NCBI RefSeq assembly: GCF_010731895.1
Contig: NZ_AP022596.1
Span: forward strand, 6,076,001-6,140,000
Source of the DNA: Mycolicibacterium helvum
GTDB taxonomy: Bacteria > Actinomycetota > Actinomycetes > Mycobacteriales > Mycobacteriaceae
DNA length: 64,000 bases
Direction of reading: 5' to 3'
Of the stretch, positions 53,169-62,257 are shown piece by piece. Made by a program: the position numbers and the translations under genes. The notes under the pieces are model-generated. The model had not been told where the DNA came from. It made no database searches and was given only the letters and a program-made list of their open reading frames with translations. Position 1 is the stretch's first letter. Each line of letters begins with the position of its first letter.

Positions 53169-53419
53169 GCGCGGCACACCGGGCACGGATGCCGGCAAGC
53201 TGGGAAGTCGAGCTGTCCGACGACTACGAGCGGATCCCCCTGCGACTGCCGCCGGACGTGACCCGCGTCACCGCGTCGACGCGGCTGTCGATCGAGGCCG
53301 AATACCGCGGCTGGGAGCTGACCAGGGTGCGACTTTACACCGACGGAAGTCGACGAGTTCTCCTGCGGCGTAAGAAGTCTCGTCTCAACGGCCAGACCGC
53401 CGACCAGCCAGCGCTGTGA
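53165..53419 (+). CDS. DUF5703-family small protein
   Basis: 84 residues from GTG 53165, overlapping the lppL stop. [23 protein letters not shown] and [17 protein letters not shown] mark the family. Soluble, basic at the C-terminus, function unknown. It shares a base with the pyrD start, so lppL, this gene and pyrD are translationally linked. Confidence 0.8.
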   Translation: MSAAHRARMPASWEVELSDDYERIPLRLPPDVTRVTASTRLSIEAEYRGWELTRVRLYTDGSRRVLLRRKKSRLNGQTADQPAL

Positions 53420-54513
53420 TGTACGCAGCGCTGCGGCGGGCCTTCTTCCTGGTGCCTGCCGAACGTGTCCACACGCTGGTGTTCGGCGCGTTACGCGCCG
53501 CCACGGCCACCGAGTTGACCCGCAGGCCCCTGCGCCGCCGGCTCGCTCCGCAGGATCCGGTGCTGGCCAGCACGGTGTTCGGCGTGCGCTTCCCCGGCCC
53601 GCTCGGGCTGGCCGCCGGCTTCGACAAGGACGGCCTGGGCCTGAACACCTGGGAGACACTCGGGTTCGGCTACGCCGAGGTGGGCACCGTGACCGCCCAG
53701 CCGCAGCCGGGCAACCCGGCGCCGCGGCTGTTCCGCCTGCCCGAGGACCGTGCACTGCTCAACCGGATGGGGTTCAACAATCACGGCGCCGGGCAGCTGG
53801 CGCTGCAGCTGGCCCGCCACCATCCCGAGGCGCCCATCGGAGTGAACATCGGCAAGTCCAAGGTCACCCCACCGGAGCTGGCAGCCGACGATTACCGAGC
53901 CAGCGCACGGCTTCTCGGCCCGCTGGCCGACTACCTGGTGGTCAACGTCAGCTCCCCCAACACCCCCGGGCTGCGTGACCTGCAGGCGCAGGCATCGCTG
54001 CGGCCGATCCTGTCGGCTGTGCTGGCGGAAACCACCACCCCGGTGCTGGTGAAGATCGCACCCGATCTGTCCGACGAGGACGTCGACGCCGTCGCGGACC
54101 TGGCTGTGGAACTGGGGCTAGCCGGCATCGTGGCAACCAACACCACGATCTCGCGGGCCGGCCTGCGCACACCCGGTGTCGACGACCTCGGGCCCGGCGG
54201 GATCTCCGGCGCGCCGGTGGCGCGCCGCGCACTGGAGATCCTGCGCCGGCTGTACGGCCGCGTCGGCAGCGACCTGGTGTTGATCAGTGTCGGCGGGATC
54301 GAAACCGCCGACGACGCCTGGGAGCGCATCACCGCCGGGGCGTCACTGCTACAGGGCTATACCGGGTTCATCTACGGCGGTGGCTTGTGGGCCAAGCAGA
54401 TTCATGACGGCATCGCCGCACGACTGCACGCAGGAGGCTTCAGTTCACTGAGCGAGGCGGTTGGGTCGGCTCACTGCGGCCGCAGTCCCAAGAATCCGCC
54501 GTCGGCGTCGTAG
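53419..54513 (+). CDS. pyrD: PyrD, quinone-dependent dihydroorotate dehydrogenase
   Basis: 364 residues, class 2 enzyme. The N-terminal helix pair ([19 protein letters not shown]) binds the membrane quinone. FMN site elements are [30 protein letters not shown] with the catalytic Ser, and [12 protein letters not shown]. It oxidises dihydroorotate in pyrimidine synthesis. ATG 53419 is used; a GTG directly upstream is possible. Its last 43 bases overlap the convergent lipoprotein gene. Confidence 0.94.
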   Translation: MYAALRRAFFLVPAERVHTLVFGALRAATATELTRRPLRRRLAPQDPVLASTVFGVRFPGPLGLAAGFDKDGLGLNTWETLGFGYAEVGTVTAQPQPGNPAPRLFRLPEDRALLNRMGFNNHGAGQLALQLARHHPEAPIGVNIGKSKVTPPELAADDYRASARLLGPLADYLVVNVSSPNTPGLRDLQAQASLRPILSAVLAETTTPVLVKIAPDLSDEDVDAVADLAVELGLAGIVATNTTISRAGLRTPGVDDLGPGGISGAPVARRALEILRRLYGRVGSDLVLISVGGIETADDAWERITAGASLLQGYTGFIYGGGLWAKQIHDGIAARLHAGGFSSLSEAVGSAHCGRSPKNPPSAS

Positions 54514-55517
54514 AGCAGGTCATAGTGGCCCAGCGCCCGCAGGCCAGTGTTCACGAACGTGCCGTTGGCCGCTCTCGCATGATGAACTCCGATCGGCGTC
54601 TGCGCGCCGCCGTCCCCTACCGCGAAGCTGTAGTGCACCTCGCCGACGTCGATGGTCATCGCGGTGCCGTCCGGCACCGCCCCGCTCGACGGCAGACCTT
54701 CACCCTCGACGATCATGTCCAACAGGCCGGTATCGATCAGAACCTTGCCGGAAAGAGCTGGGCCGGAACCTAACTGGAACCCACCCGCCGGAGTCAGCCA
54801 GTCGTTGTGGACGCCCTCGGCCGGCGCGCCGGCACTGGTCAGGTGCTGCATGGTCCACGCACCCGTGACGTTGGCCGCCGTGAGCCCCAGGGACAGACCG
54901 CCACGGCCGATGAGGTATCCGCGCCGCATCGTGCCTGCCGCCATCTCCGTCAGGTTCAGGAAGGGGTTGTAGGTGGGTGGCCGGTTCGGTCCACGGCCGA
55001 ATCCGACGCCGAGCATGTGCGGGATCCCACCCGTGCAGCCACGCGAATTGACGCCATCACCAAGGCATTTGGAGCTGGTGACGGCAAGCACCGGCACGGT
55101 CGCATCCGCGGGCGCACCGGCGCCGGCGGCATTGACGGCCTGCGGGAACCGCACCGGCAGCCTCACCCACACCCCGGTCAGCTGCAGACCACTGGAACTG
55201 TAGGTCAGGCTCCCAGCCGGCGCGCCGGCCGGGATGTTCGGCACCTCAGAGGCCGGTACGACCACACCCACCGACCCGGTGTCCACGGTGAACGGTGACG
55301 CCGGTCCCCCATTCACCGACGCCTCGACTTTGAGCGTGCGCCTCAAGTTCGCGAAGTCCGGCGACCCGACCCACGGCACCGTATAGCTCTGGGTGAACGG
55401 GCTGTACGTCCCTACAGCCTGCGAGGTGGACGCTGGCACAGCGCTTGGGGCGCAACCACATCCGGCCACCAGTAACCCCGTCGACAACGCCGCAAGGATC
55501 GATCGCCTGGTCAGCAC
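54471..55517 (-). CDS. Aspartic-protease-like lipoprotein (pepsin fold), possible Tat substrate
   Basis: 348 residues from GTG 55517. The signal peptide has a twin-arginine start ([10 protein letters not shown]) and a lipobox LVAGC. The mature part contains two aspartyl-protease-like sites: [12 protein letters not shown] near residue 78 and [12 protein letters not shown] near 260, the spacing expected for a two-lobed pepsin-like enzyme. It recalls the aspartic protease domain of PE_PGRS35/PecA but has no PE domain. Four cysteines, two close together in [14 protein letters not shown]. Substrate unknown. Confidence 0.75.
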   Translation of the reverse strand: MLTRRSILAALSTGLLVAGCGCAPSAVPASTSQAVGTYSPFTQSYTVPWVGSPDFANLRRTLKVEASVNGGPASPFTVDTGSVGVVVPASEVPNIPAGAPAGSLTYSSSGLQLTGVWVRLPVRFPQAVNAAGAGAPADATVPVLAVTSSKCLGDGVNSRGCTGGIPHMLGVGFGRGPNRPPTYNPFLNLTEMAAGTMRRGYLIGRGGLSLGLTAANVTGAWTMQHLTSAGAPAEGVHNDWLTPAGGFQLGSGPALSGKVLIDTGLLDMIVEGEGLPSSGAVPDGTAMTIDVGEVHYSFAVGDGGAQTPIGVHHARAANGTFVNTGLRALGHYDLLYDADGGFLGLRPQ

Positions 55518-57043
55518 GTAGCGCCTTTCGGTGGCAGTGCGAGATTGATCAGATACGCCGCGGCGAACTTGTCGACACAGGTTTGGCCCTGAAACACCAC
55601 CGTGTGTTGTGTGCCGTTGAACGTCAGCAACTCGCCGCCGAGCTCCTTGGCCAGCTCGACACCAGCCTGATACGGCGTCGCTGGGTCGTGAGTCGTGGAT
55701 ACCACCAATACCGGCGGTAAACCGGGCGCGCTGACCGTGTGTGGGCCGCTGGTCGGCGGAACCGGCCAGAACGCGCAGGAATCCAGCGGTGCGTTGCCGG
55801 TGAACGGCCCGTAGCTGTTAAACGGTGCCAGCTGCCGCGCCCGCCGGTCCTCGTCGATCGCCTTGGCTCGGTCGGTGTTGGGCGGCTGATCGACACAATT
55901 GACGGCGGTCAGAACATCGTTGGAGTTGGTGTAGTGCCCCTGTCCGTCGCGATTCCAGTATGCATCGGCCATTGCCAAGAGGGTGTCCCCACTACCGGTG
56001 GACAGCTCGGTCAGACCGTCGGTGAGTTGCGTCCACAGGCTGGGCGAATACATCGCCATGATCGTGGCGGTGATCGCGTCGCCATAACTCAATCCACGCG
56101 GGTCGTCGGTATGAACAGGCTTGGCCACCAAGGGATCCACTAGGTGGTGGTAGATGTCGACGGCCTTGGCCGGATCGGTGCCCAGCGGGCAGCGGGGATC
56201 CTTGGCGCAGTCGGCGGCGTAATCGTTGAAGGCCTTCTGAAAGGCCGCGTCCTGATCGAGATCGGCCTGGATCGGATCGGCATTCGGATCGACGGCGCCG
56301 TCAAGGATCATCGCGCGAACCTTGTCCGGGTAGGCCTCGGCGTACGCCGAACCGATCTCGGTGCCGTAGGAGTAGCCCAGGTAGGTCAGCTTGTCGTCGC
56401 CGAGCGCCGCGCGCAGCCGATCGAGGTCTCTGGCGACGTTGACCGTGCCCATGTTGGCCAGGAAGTCCGTGCCCACCTTGTCGACGCACCGTTTGGCCAT
56501 CTGTTTCTCGAGGTTCTCGATGTGCGCGACACCCGCCGGGCTGTAGTCGACCTGCGGGTCGGCGCGGTATGCATCGTTGTCCGCATCGGAGTTACACCAC
56601 AGCGCCGGCAGCGACGACCCGACACCCCTGGGGTCGAAACCGACAAAGTCGAACCGCTGACGGATCTCCGGGGGCAGCGACGTCACCAAATCCATCGCCG
56701 CGTCCACCCCGGACTCACCTGGCCCACCGGGATTGACGACCAGCGAGCCGATCTTCTGCCCCGTGGCCGGAAAACGGACGAGTGCCAGGTGAGCCGACGG
56801 GCCGTCGGCTTTGGAATAGTCGACGGGTACCTCGATCTCGCCGCATTGTGCGCCGGCGGGTATATGCGAGGCGTCACCGCCACCCACAACGCGGCACGGC
56901 GACCACGCCACCGGCGCGGGCTGCCCCATCGGCGGCCCCATCGGCGTCGGCAGTCCCGCAACCGATGTGCTGCAGCCGGCTATCAGCACGGCCCCAACAG
57001 CCGCCCCGATACGTGCGACGCGGTGACCGCCGATGCGCGCCAA
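55511..57043 (-). CDS. Exported alpha/beta hydrolase, tripeptidyl-aminopeptidase-like lipoprotein
   Basis: 510 residues. Lipobox LIAGCSTS follows a short signal. The hydrolase core has NPGGPGESG (oxyanion region), GYSYGTEIGSAYA (nucleophile Ser), STTHDPATPYQ (Asp) and GTQHTVV (His), the set of the Streptomyces tripeptidyl aminopeptidase and mycobacterial CaeA group. The start appears to be TTG at 57043, 6 bases after the PEBP stop; the start is the weakest part of the call. Likely trims peptides or cleaves esters in the cell envelope. Confidence 0.87.
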   Translation of the reverse strand: MARIGGHRVARIGAAVGAVLIAGCSTSVAGLPTPMGPPMGQPAPVAWSPCRVVGGGDASHIPAGAQCGEIEVPVDYSKADGPSAHLALVRFPATGQKIGSLVVNPGGPGESGVDAAMDLVTSLPPEIRQRFDFVGFDPRGVGSSLPALWCNSDADNDAYRADPQVDYSPAGVAHIENLEKQMAKRCVDKVGTDFLANMGTVNVARDLDRLRAALGDDKLTYLGYSYGTEIGSAYAEAYPDKVRAMILDGAVDPNADPIQADLDQDAAFQKAFNDYAADCAKDPRCPLGTDPAKAVDIYHHLVDPLVAKPVHTDDPRGLSYGDAITATIMAMYSPSLWTQLTDGLTELSTGSGDTLLAMADAYWNRDGQGHYTNSNDVLTAVNCVDQPPNTDRAKAIDEDRRARQLAPFNSYGPFTGNAPLDSCAFWPVPPTSGPHTVSAPGLPPVLVVSTTHDPATPYQAGVELAKELGGELLTFNGTQHTVVFQGQTCVDKFAAAYLINLALPPKGATC

Positions 57044-57048
57044 GGTGG

Positions 57049-57579
57049 TCAGTTCTGCTCGTAGGTACCGTGAATGACCGCGCGGGCAATCGAGTTCATG
57101 AAAAGGTTGAACCCGAGATAGGCCGGGCTGGCGTCCTCGGAGAGCTCCAGCTTCTCCACCTTCACCGCGTGCACGGCGACGTAGTAACGGTGGTAGCCGT
57201 GCCCGGCCGGCGGGGCGGCGCCCAGGAAGCGGCGGATACCGGCGTCGTTGACGAGCGTCACGGCGTCGCCGGGCAGCACCGAGCCGTCACCGACACCGGC
57301 CGGCAGATCGGTGACGGTGGCAGGCAGGTTGGCCACCGCCCAGTGCCAGAAGCCGGACGCGGTGGGGGCGTCCGGGTCGTAGACGGTGACCGCGAAGCTG
57401 CGGGTCTGTTCCGGGAAGCCCGACCAGCTCAGCTGTGGGGAGACATCCTCGCCGCCGGCGCCCATGATCCCGCTGACCTGAGCATTGTTCAGCGGTTGGC
57501 CGTCGGTGATGTCGGTGCTGGTCAGCGTGAAACTGGGGAGCTGCGGCAGAAACTCGTACGGGTTGTAGGGAAATGCCAT
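57049..57579 (-). CDS. PEBP/YbhB-family protein (Rv2140c-like)
   Basis: 176 residues. Phosphatidylethanolamine-binding protein motifs are [17 protein letters not shown] and [15 protein letters not shown], which form the anion-binding pocket. No signal. The M. tuberculosis counterpart (TB18.6) is a ligand-binding protein of unclear role. AGGAAG precedes the ATG by about 8 bases. It lies between the M20 peptidase and the exported hydrolase in one leftward unit. Confidence 0.92.
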   Translation of the reverse strand: MAFPYNPYEFLPQLPSFTLTSTDITDGQPLNNAQVSGIMGAGGEDVSPQLSWSGFPEQTRSFAVTVYDPDAPTASGFWHWAVANLPATVTDLPAGVGDGSVLPGDAVTLVNDAGIRRFLGAAPPAGHGYHRYYVAVHAVKVEKLELSEDASPAYLGFNLFMNSIARAVIHGTYEQN

Positions 57580-57603
57580 GTGATGGGCTTCCTTTCGGTT
57601 TTG

Positions 57604-58929
57604 TCAGCAGTTCTTCAAGAAGTGCTCAAGCACGCGGACGCCGAAATGCAGTGCGTCCACGGGTACTCGCTCGTCGACGCCGTGGAACAGCGCCGCGAAG
57701 TCCAGCTCCGGCGGCAGCCGCAGTGGGATGAATCCGAAGCAGCGGATACCAAGGCGGGCAAAGGCTTTCGCATCGGTCCCACCGGACAGCATGTAGGGCA
57801 CGGTCCGAGCTTCCGGGTCGACGGCCAGCAGTGCCTCATTCATCGCGCCGACGAGGTCGCCGTCGAACGTCGTCTCGTAGGACGGCAGGTCACGTTCCCA
57901 GGACCGGGTGACGTCGGGACCGATGAGTTCGTCGATCTCCCGTTCGAAGGCTTCCTTGCGCCCCGGCAGCACCCGGCAGTCGATGACGGCCTCGGCGGTC
58001 TGCGGGATGACATTGGCCTTGTAGCCGGCCTTGAGCATGGTGGGGTTGGCGGTGTCGCGCAGAGTCGCACTGACGATGCGGGCGATACCGCCGAGCTTGG
58101 CGATCGTGCCTTCGAGATCCGGCGAGGCCGGGTCGAAGCTGTAGCCGGTCTCCTCGGCGACCGCGGTGAGGAACTGTTCCACGGATTCGCTTAACACCAG
58201 CGGGAATTGGTGACGCCCCAATCGGGCAACGGCCTCGGCGACGGCGGTCACGGCGTTGTCGTCATGCACCATCGAGCCGTGGCCGGCGCGGCCGCGGGCG
58301 GTCAGCCGCATCCAGGACAACCCTTTTTCCGCGGTCTCGATCAGGTAGAGCCGGCGCTCCCCACCGTCCTTGTGCGGCACCGTGAGCGAGAAGCCACCCA
58401 CCTCGCCGATGGCCTCGGTGATGCCCTCGAACAGGTCGGGCCGGTTGTCCACGAGCCACTGTGCGCCGTAGGTGCCACCGTGCTCCTCGTCGGCGACGAA
58501 GGCGAAAACCAGATCACGCGGGGGCACGATGCCCGCCCGCTTGAATCCCCTGGCGACCGCGATCATCATGCCGCACATGTCCTTCATATCGACCGCGCCG
58601 CGGCCCCAGACATAGCCGTCGGCGACGGCGCCGGAGAAGGGATGCACGCTCCAGTCCGCCGGTTCGGCGGGGACGACGTCGAGGTGGCCGTGGATCAGCA
58701 GCGCACCGCGGCTGCGGTCAGCACCGGGAAGGCGGGCGAAGACGTTCCCGCGACCCGGCGCGCCGGACTCGACGTACTCCGTGGCATACCCGACCGCGGA
58801 CAGCTGTTCGGCAACCCAGAGCGCACACTCTGCCTCGCCCTTGGTGGTCGCCAGCTCACCGGTGTTGGAGGTGTCGAACCGGATCAGGGCGCTGACGAGA
58901 TCGACGACCTCGTCGACGGGTTGAGTCAC
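57604..58929 (-). CDS. M20-family metallopeptidase (Rv2141c-like)
   Basis: 441 residues from GTG 58929, with AAGGGGG upstream. Metal ligands and catalytic residues are visible in LLIHGHLDVVPAE, WGRGAVDMKD and VADEEHGGTYG, and a dimerisation domain is inserted after residue 190 (GRAGHGSMVHDDNAV). It belongs to the ArgE/DapE/carboxypeptidase group; a dipeptidase role is most likely. First gene of the leftward unit that runs through PEBP to the exported hydrolase. Confidence 0.92.
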   Translation of the reverse strand: MTQPVDEVVDLVSALIRFDTSNTGELATTKGEAECALWVAEQLSAVGYATEYVESGAPGRGNVFARLPGADRSRGALLIHGHLDVVPAEPADWSVHPFSGAVADGYVWGRGAVDMKDMCGMMIAVARGFKRAGIVPPRDLVFAFVADEEHGGTYGAQWLVDNRPDLFEGITEAIGEVGGFSLTVPHKDGGERRLYLIETAEKGLSWMRLTARGRAGHGSMVHDDNAVTAVAEAVARLGRHQFPLVLSESVEQFLTAVAEETGYSFDPASPDLEGTIAKLGGIARIVSATLRDTANPTMLKAGYKANVIPQTAEAVIDCRVLPGRKEAFEREIDELIGPDVTRSWERDLPSYETTFDGDLVGAMNEALLAVDPEARTVPYMLSGGTDAKAFARLGIRCFGFIPLRLPPELDFAALFHGVDERVPVDALHFGVRVLEHFLKNC

Positions 58930-59043
58930 AGTCCCCCTTCCTACCACTGGCGCGGCACGCCCGTGGGCGCGGAGGTCGGGCATTATCACAAGTTTCCCTT
59001 CAACCACTCGCGCAACACGCCGATATAGGGTTTGATTTACCGG

Positions 59044-59733
59044 GTGACCCCCCGCCTCCCTGTGCTCGCAACGGCGCTGTGCCTCACGGTCAGTGGCTGC
59101 TCAGCCGTCACGACAGGGACCGCGATGCCCGCCGGAAAAGTGCCACTGACCAGCCCCGATGCTCTACCGACCCTGCTGTTGTCGGCTCCCGACGTGGGTG
59201 CGGCACTGTCCAGCGACGACGTCGTCGTCACCACCGACGTCAACAAGGCCTGGAACGACAGCGCCCACTTCGCCGACGTGAACTGCCTGGCCATCGCCGG
59301 TGCGGCCCAACAGGGCGTCTATGCGAGCAGCGGATCGACGGCCGTGCACGGCCAGGTGCTACGGGATCCGCCGACCGCGCCGGAGTGGTCGCACTACGCC
59401 GTACAGGCGGTGGTGGCCTTCCCCAGCGCCCAGGCCGCCGCGGATTTCTTCACTGCCTCGCAGCGCGGCTGGGCAGCCTGCTCCAACCGCGAACTGAACT
59501 ACGCCCAGCCGATCGGGCCTCCCCAGGTGTGGTCGGTCGGCCAGACCAGCACCAGCAATGACGTGTTGGCGGTCTCGCGGGTGCAGCAGAGCCCGCAGCG
59601 CTGGGCCTGCCAGCGGGCGTTGACCGTGCACAGCAATGTCGCGGTGGACGTCGAGGCGTGCAGCCTCGACGGCCCGACGGCGGCGGCCAGCGCGATCGCC
59701 GGCCAGATCGCCGGACGGCTGCCGAGCGCCTAG
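59044..59733 (+). CDS. Lipoprotein with PknH-like sensor domain
   Basis: 229 residues from GTG 59044. A short signal with lipobox LTVSGCSA is followed by a domain with four cysteines (VNCLAIAG, AACSNRE, WACQRAL, EACSLDG) at positions typical of the PknH-type extracellular sensor domain, which also occurs in many mycobacterial lipoproteins. It may bind a cell-envelope ligand. It is the last host gene before the tRNA. Confidence 0.8.
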   Translation: MTPRLPVLATALCLTVSGCSAVTTGTAMPAGKVPLTSPDALPTLLLSAPDVGAALSSDDVVVTTDVNKAWNDSAHFADVNCLAIAGAAQQGVYASSGSTAVHGQVLRDPPTAPEWSHYAVQAVVAFPSAQAAADFFTASQRGWAACSNRELNYAQPIGPPQVWSVGQTSTSNDVLAVSRVQQSPQRWACQRALTVHSNVAVDVEACSLDGPTAAASAIAGQIAGRLPSA

Positions 59734-59766
59734 TTTGGGTGCCCCACGCGAGCCGTGCGGGCGCAT

Positions 59767-59796
59767 TTGGGACTCGGGTCACTGATCCGTTAGCCT
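59767..59796 (+). promoter_or_regulatory. Promoter of tRNA-Leu
   Basis: TTGGGA (59767-59772), 18-base spacer, TAGCCT (59791-59796), about 31 bases before the mature tRNA. Confidence 0.5.
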
Positions 59797-59827
59797 TAAG
59801 CGCCCCTGGGCTGGTCTTCAGGGGAAG

Positions 59828-59913
59828 GTCCGAGTGGCGGAATGGCAGACGCGCTAGCTTGAGGTGCTAGTGCCCTATTAACGGGCGTGGGGGTTCAAGT
59901 CCCCCCTCGGACA
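59828..59913 (+). tRNA. tRNA-Leu, anticodon GAG
   Basis: 86-nt class II tRNA. Acceptor GTCCGAG pairs with CTCGGAC, discriminator A at 59913, CCA not encoded. The anticodon stem CTAGC/GCTAG (59854-59858 and 59866-59870) encloses loop TTGAGGT, anticodon GAG reading CUC. A long variable arm follows, then the T arm with GGTTCAAGTCC. The 3' end is directly followed by an integrase gene, so it is the attachment target. Confidence 0.95.
59868..59913 (+). other. Probable attachment site (attL) in the 3' half of tRNA-Leu
   Basis: A tyrosine integrase ends 27 bases beyond the tRNA 3' end and points toward it, the usual arrangement at the attL of a tRNA-integrated element. The core should be a stretch of the tRNA 3' half that is restored by the element. 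The second copy lies outside the window, so the limits given are approximate. Confidence 0.6.
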
Positions 59914-59939
59914 CAATTTTCTCGAGCGCATCAGCGCAG

Positions 59940-61088
59940 CTAGACGGCGGTTTTGGTGCGCGAGCGGCGACGGTCGGCAGGCGCTTTGGACACGGTTTGG
60001 ACACTGCCCGAAATTCTCGCGTCCAGATTGACGGCCACCGCGTCGAGGTCGCTGTCGAACAGATCGGCGTAAATCCGAAGCGTCACGCTCGGGTCCTTGT
60101 GGCCGAGCATCCGCGACACCGCAAGAACATTCGCGCCGGAACTGACAGCCAGGCTCGCGCAAGTATGCCGAAGATCGTGCGGAGTGATCGTCTGCACTCC
60201 GGCACGCTCGACCGCCCGGTTGAACCACCCCGTTGAGTCATAGCTCGGCCGCTTCAAATAGCCGCCGGCGCGGGCCGGGAACAGTAGGTCGTCGGCGGTG
60301 CGGTCCTCGCACCGGACGGCCAGCCGAGACAGCACCGACGCCGCTACCGGCACCATCCGGTTCTCCTTGCCCTTCGTCTGCCCGACCTCGAACTGCTGAC
60401 CGACTTGGACAGCGTTGCGATGCACCGAAATGCGCCGTTTGAGGAACTCGACGTCGGCGACGGTCAGGGCGATCGCCTCACCCCAACGCAACCCGGTGAA
60501 CGCCAGGGTCAGCACCAGGTCGGCGTAGCGGCCGGATTCCTCGGCCAGCCGGCACACGTCGTCCTCGGTGAGGTAGACGTGGCGCTTCGGGGCCTTCGTC
60601 GGCTTCTCGCCGCGCTTGAACCGGCGGGCCGGATTGAACACGAGCGCCCGGTGCTCGACCGCGTCGTCGAGGATGCCCGCCAGGATGCCGACGGCGCGAT
60701 TGACCACGGTCGCACTGGACCCGTCGCGGGTCATGGACGCGGCCCACGCTTTCACGTCCAAGATGTCGACCTTGTTCACCGGCACCCTGTCCCACTTGGC
60801 CGCGACGTGTTTGGGGTACGCGTAAGCGATGGTTCGGTAGTAGGACGGCGATAGCGTCTGCTCCTGCCGTGCCAGCCATCCGACCGACAGATCGCCGACC
60901 GTCACCCGGCCGCGCGCTGGTGACACGAAGGCACCCTCGGCCTTCGTTGTCTCAACCTTCGAGCCCCAGGCCGACGCATCACGCTTAGTGGTGAAACCAC
61001 GCTTGCGGCTGGTAATTCCGCTCGGCTGCCGGTACCGGACTTCCCACCGCTCCCCCGCGGCCGTCGTGTAGCGCTTAATCGTCGCCAT
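59940..61088 (-). CDS. Tyrosine-family phage integrase
   Basis: 382 residues. The catalytic set is present: Arg in FTGLRWGEA, His-x-x-Arg in PHDLRHTCA, His in LGHKDPS and Tyr in LRIYADLF. An N-terminal arm-binding domain and a SAM-like core-binding domain precede. It would insert the element into tRNA-Leu and, with the excisionase-like protein, excise it. It overlaps the repressor gene by 14 bases, so both come from one leftward transcript. Confidence 0.95.
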   Translation of the reverse strand: MATIKRYTTAAGERWEVRYRQPSGITSRKRGFTTKRDASAWGSKVETTKAEGAFVSPARGRVTVGDLSVGWLARQEQTLSPSYYRTIAYAYPKHVAAKWDRVPVNKVDILDVKAWAASMTRDGSSATVVNRAVGILAGILDDAVEHRALVFNPARRFKRGEKPTKAPKRHVYLTEDDVCRLAEESGRYADLVLTLAFTGLRWGEAIALTVADVEFLKRRISVHRNAVQVGQQFEVGQTKGKENRMVPVAASVLSRLAVRCEDRTADDLLFPARAGGYLKRPSYDSTGWFNRAVERAGVQTITPHDLRHTCASLAVSSGANVLAVSRMLGHKDPSVTLRIYADLFDSDLDAVAVNLDARISGSVQTVSKAPADRRRSRTKTAV

Positions 61089-61647
61089 CGTGGTCCTGGT
61101 CGCCGTCGTGCAACGCCGCGAGCTCGGCTTCGAGCCTGCGGATCTGATCGTCGTAGTTCGTGATCAGCTCACGGTCGCGGTCGAACTCGCCGCGGATCAG
61201 CAGCATGCTTTTGGCGCTCTGCGCAGACGCAAGCTCTCGTGACAACCGCAGAGCCCGCGTGTTGTTGAGCCACACGTTGCCGTCGTTGCGAGCCTGCGGA
61301 ATGTCCGCCCAATACCCGAGCGCCGAGAACCATTGCGCTGCAGCAAATTCCGTGAGTTCACGACCGGGCAGCGCTTCAATCTCGCGATCGTAAGGACCGG
61401 GATAGAGCAGCGCGACGGGGGATGTATTCAGTGCGTGCGCGAGCACCAGGAGTTCCTGCACCGTGACCGTCTTGCGCTTACCCGTTTCCAACTCGCTGAT
61501 CGTAGGCCGTGAGATCCCCCAGCCGTATTTGGTCGTCCGTTCTGCGAGCCATTGCGCAGAGCGTTTGCCGCGGAGCCGCCGAACTTCGGCGCCGATTCGC
61601 TTGGTGACCGTCGCTGCCCAATCGGACTGGTCATCACTTGTCGTCAT
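61075..61647 (-). CDS. Phage repressor-like XRE-family protein
   Basis: 190 residues. An N-terminal helix-turn-helix of the Cro/CI type (WLAERTTKYGWGISRPTISELETGKR, residues about 35-60) is followed by a helical C-terminal half ending in a coiled coil and an Asp/His-rich tail. ATG 61647 is preferred to the GTG nine bases upstream because TAGCGT lies 7 nt before it, so the mRNA may be leaderless, as is lambda cI mRNA. It shares a promoter region with the excisionase operon, where inverted repeats lie. Probable immunity repressor of the element. Confidence 0.85.
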   Translation of the reverse strand: MTTSDDQSDWAATVTKRIGAEVRRLRGKRSAQWLAERTTKYGWGISRPTISELETGKRKTVTVQELLVLAHALNTSPVALLYPGPYDREIEALPGRELTEFAAAQWFSALGYWADIPQARNDGNVWLNNTRALRLSRELASAQSAKSMLLIRGEFDRDRELITNYDDQIRRLEAELAALHDGDQDHDGDD

Positions 61648-61654
61648 TTCCGAC

Positions 61655-61660
61655 ACGCTA
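61655..61660 (-). promoter_or_regulatory. Candidate leaderless -10 element of the repressor gene
   Basis: TAGCGT, 7 nt, ATG 61647. The hexamer overlaps the alternative GTG, which makes that upstream start unlikely. Confidence 0.45.
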
Positions 61661-61696
61661 CGGCGTTGTGGCGTGAATATCCATCAGTGTGCTATT

Positions 61697-61735
61697 CCTT
61701 GCAAGGCAATCCAGCAGAATCAACACATTCTGCTG
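61697..61735. promoter_or_regulatory. Two inverted repeats, candidate repressor operators
   Basis: First, the perfect palindrome CCTTGCAAGG (61697-61706). Second, CAGCAGAAT (61712-61720), 6-base spacer, ATTCTGCTG (61727-61735), a perfect 9-bp inverted repeat with centre-to-centre spacing of about one turn between half-sites. Both lie in the 119-base region between the divergent repressor and excisionase genes, where a CI-like protein would act. Confidence 0.6.
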
Positions 61736-61766
61736 ACTTCACCTACATGACGGATGGAGAAATACG

Positions 61767-61964
61767 ATGGACCTACCGGAGGTCGTCACCCCGAAGCAGT
61801 TGGCCGAGTACTTCCAGACGACCGAGGCATCGTTAGCCCAGGATCGTTACCTCGGTCGTGGTGTGCCGTTCATCAAGGTTGGAACCAAGCGCGTCCGATA
61901 CCTCCGCAGCGACGTTCTGGCCTACCTCGAATCGCAGCGCCGGACGCAAACCGGTGTGGCATGA
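61767..61964 (+). CDS. Excisionase-like helix-turn-helix protein
   Basis: 65 residues. EVVTPKQLAEYFQTTEASLAQ and the wing KVGTKRVRYLRSDVLAYLE form the MerR-like winged helix found in excisionases and small phage regulators. GGAG lies a few bases before the ATG. First gene of the rightward operon; its stop overlaps the next start as ATGA. It could direct integrase toward excision or control early genes. Confidence 0.8.
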   Translation: MDLPEVVTPKQLAEYFQTTEASLAQDRYLGRGVPFIKVGTKRVRYLRSDVLAYLESQRRTQTGVA

Positions 61965-62257
61965 CCGAGCCAGAGTTGATAGCTCAACATCTGGCCGGCT
62001 CGCCGTGGTTCCCGTTGTCGGCATCGGGGGGCCCGGTAGCTGCGCGGGAGTCGGTCGCTCACGTAGAGGTCGATGGCAACGCGATCACGATCCGCGTAAC
62101 GGATGCCGTCGGCGCCAAGCGTGAGTACCAGGCCCGCGTGGAACCCATCACCGGCCAATGCCAGCACTGCACCGTACCCGTCGACCGTGGCGACACCTGT
62201 GCGTTCTGCCTCGACTACGTGCCACCGGAGTCCCCGCATGTCCGACAACAAGATTGA
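61961..62257 (+). CDS. Phage early protein with C-terminal zinc ribbon
   Basis: 98 residues. The C-terminal CQHCTVPVDRGDTCAFC has two CxxC pairs that would bind one zinc ion; the N-terminal part is beta-rich. I do not recognise a family. It overlaps the excisionase-like gene by four bases and the following replication gene by 20 bases, so all are translated from one message. Confidence 0.72.
   Translation: MTEPELIAQHLAGSPWFPLSASGGPVAARESVAHVEVDGNAITIRVTDAVGAKREYQARVEPITGQCQHCTVPVDRGDTCAFCLDYVPPESPHVRQQD

Noticed and set aside
59803..59824. Inverted repeat CCCCTG-N10-CAGGGG before tRNA-Leu as a terminator
   Set aside because: No T run follows and it lies just downstream of the tRNA promoter, so termination there would silence the tRNA.
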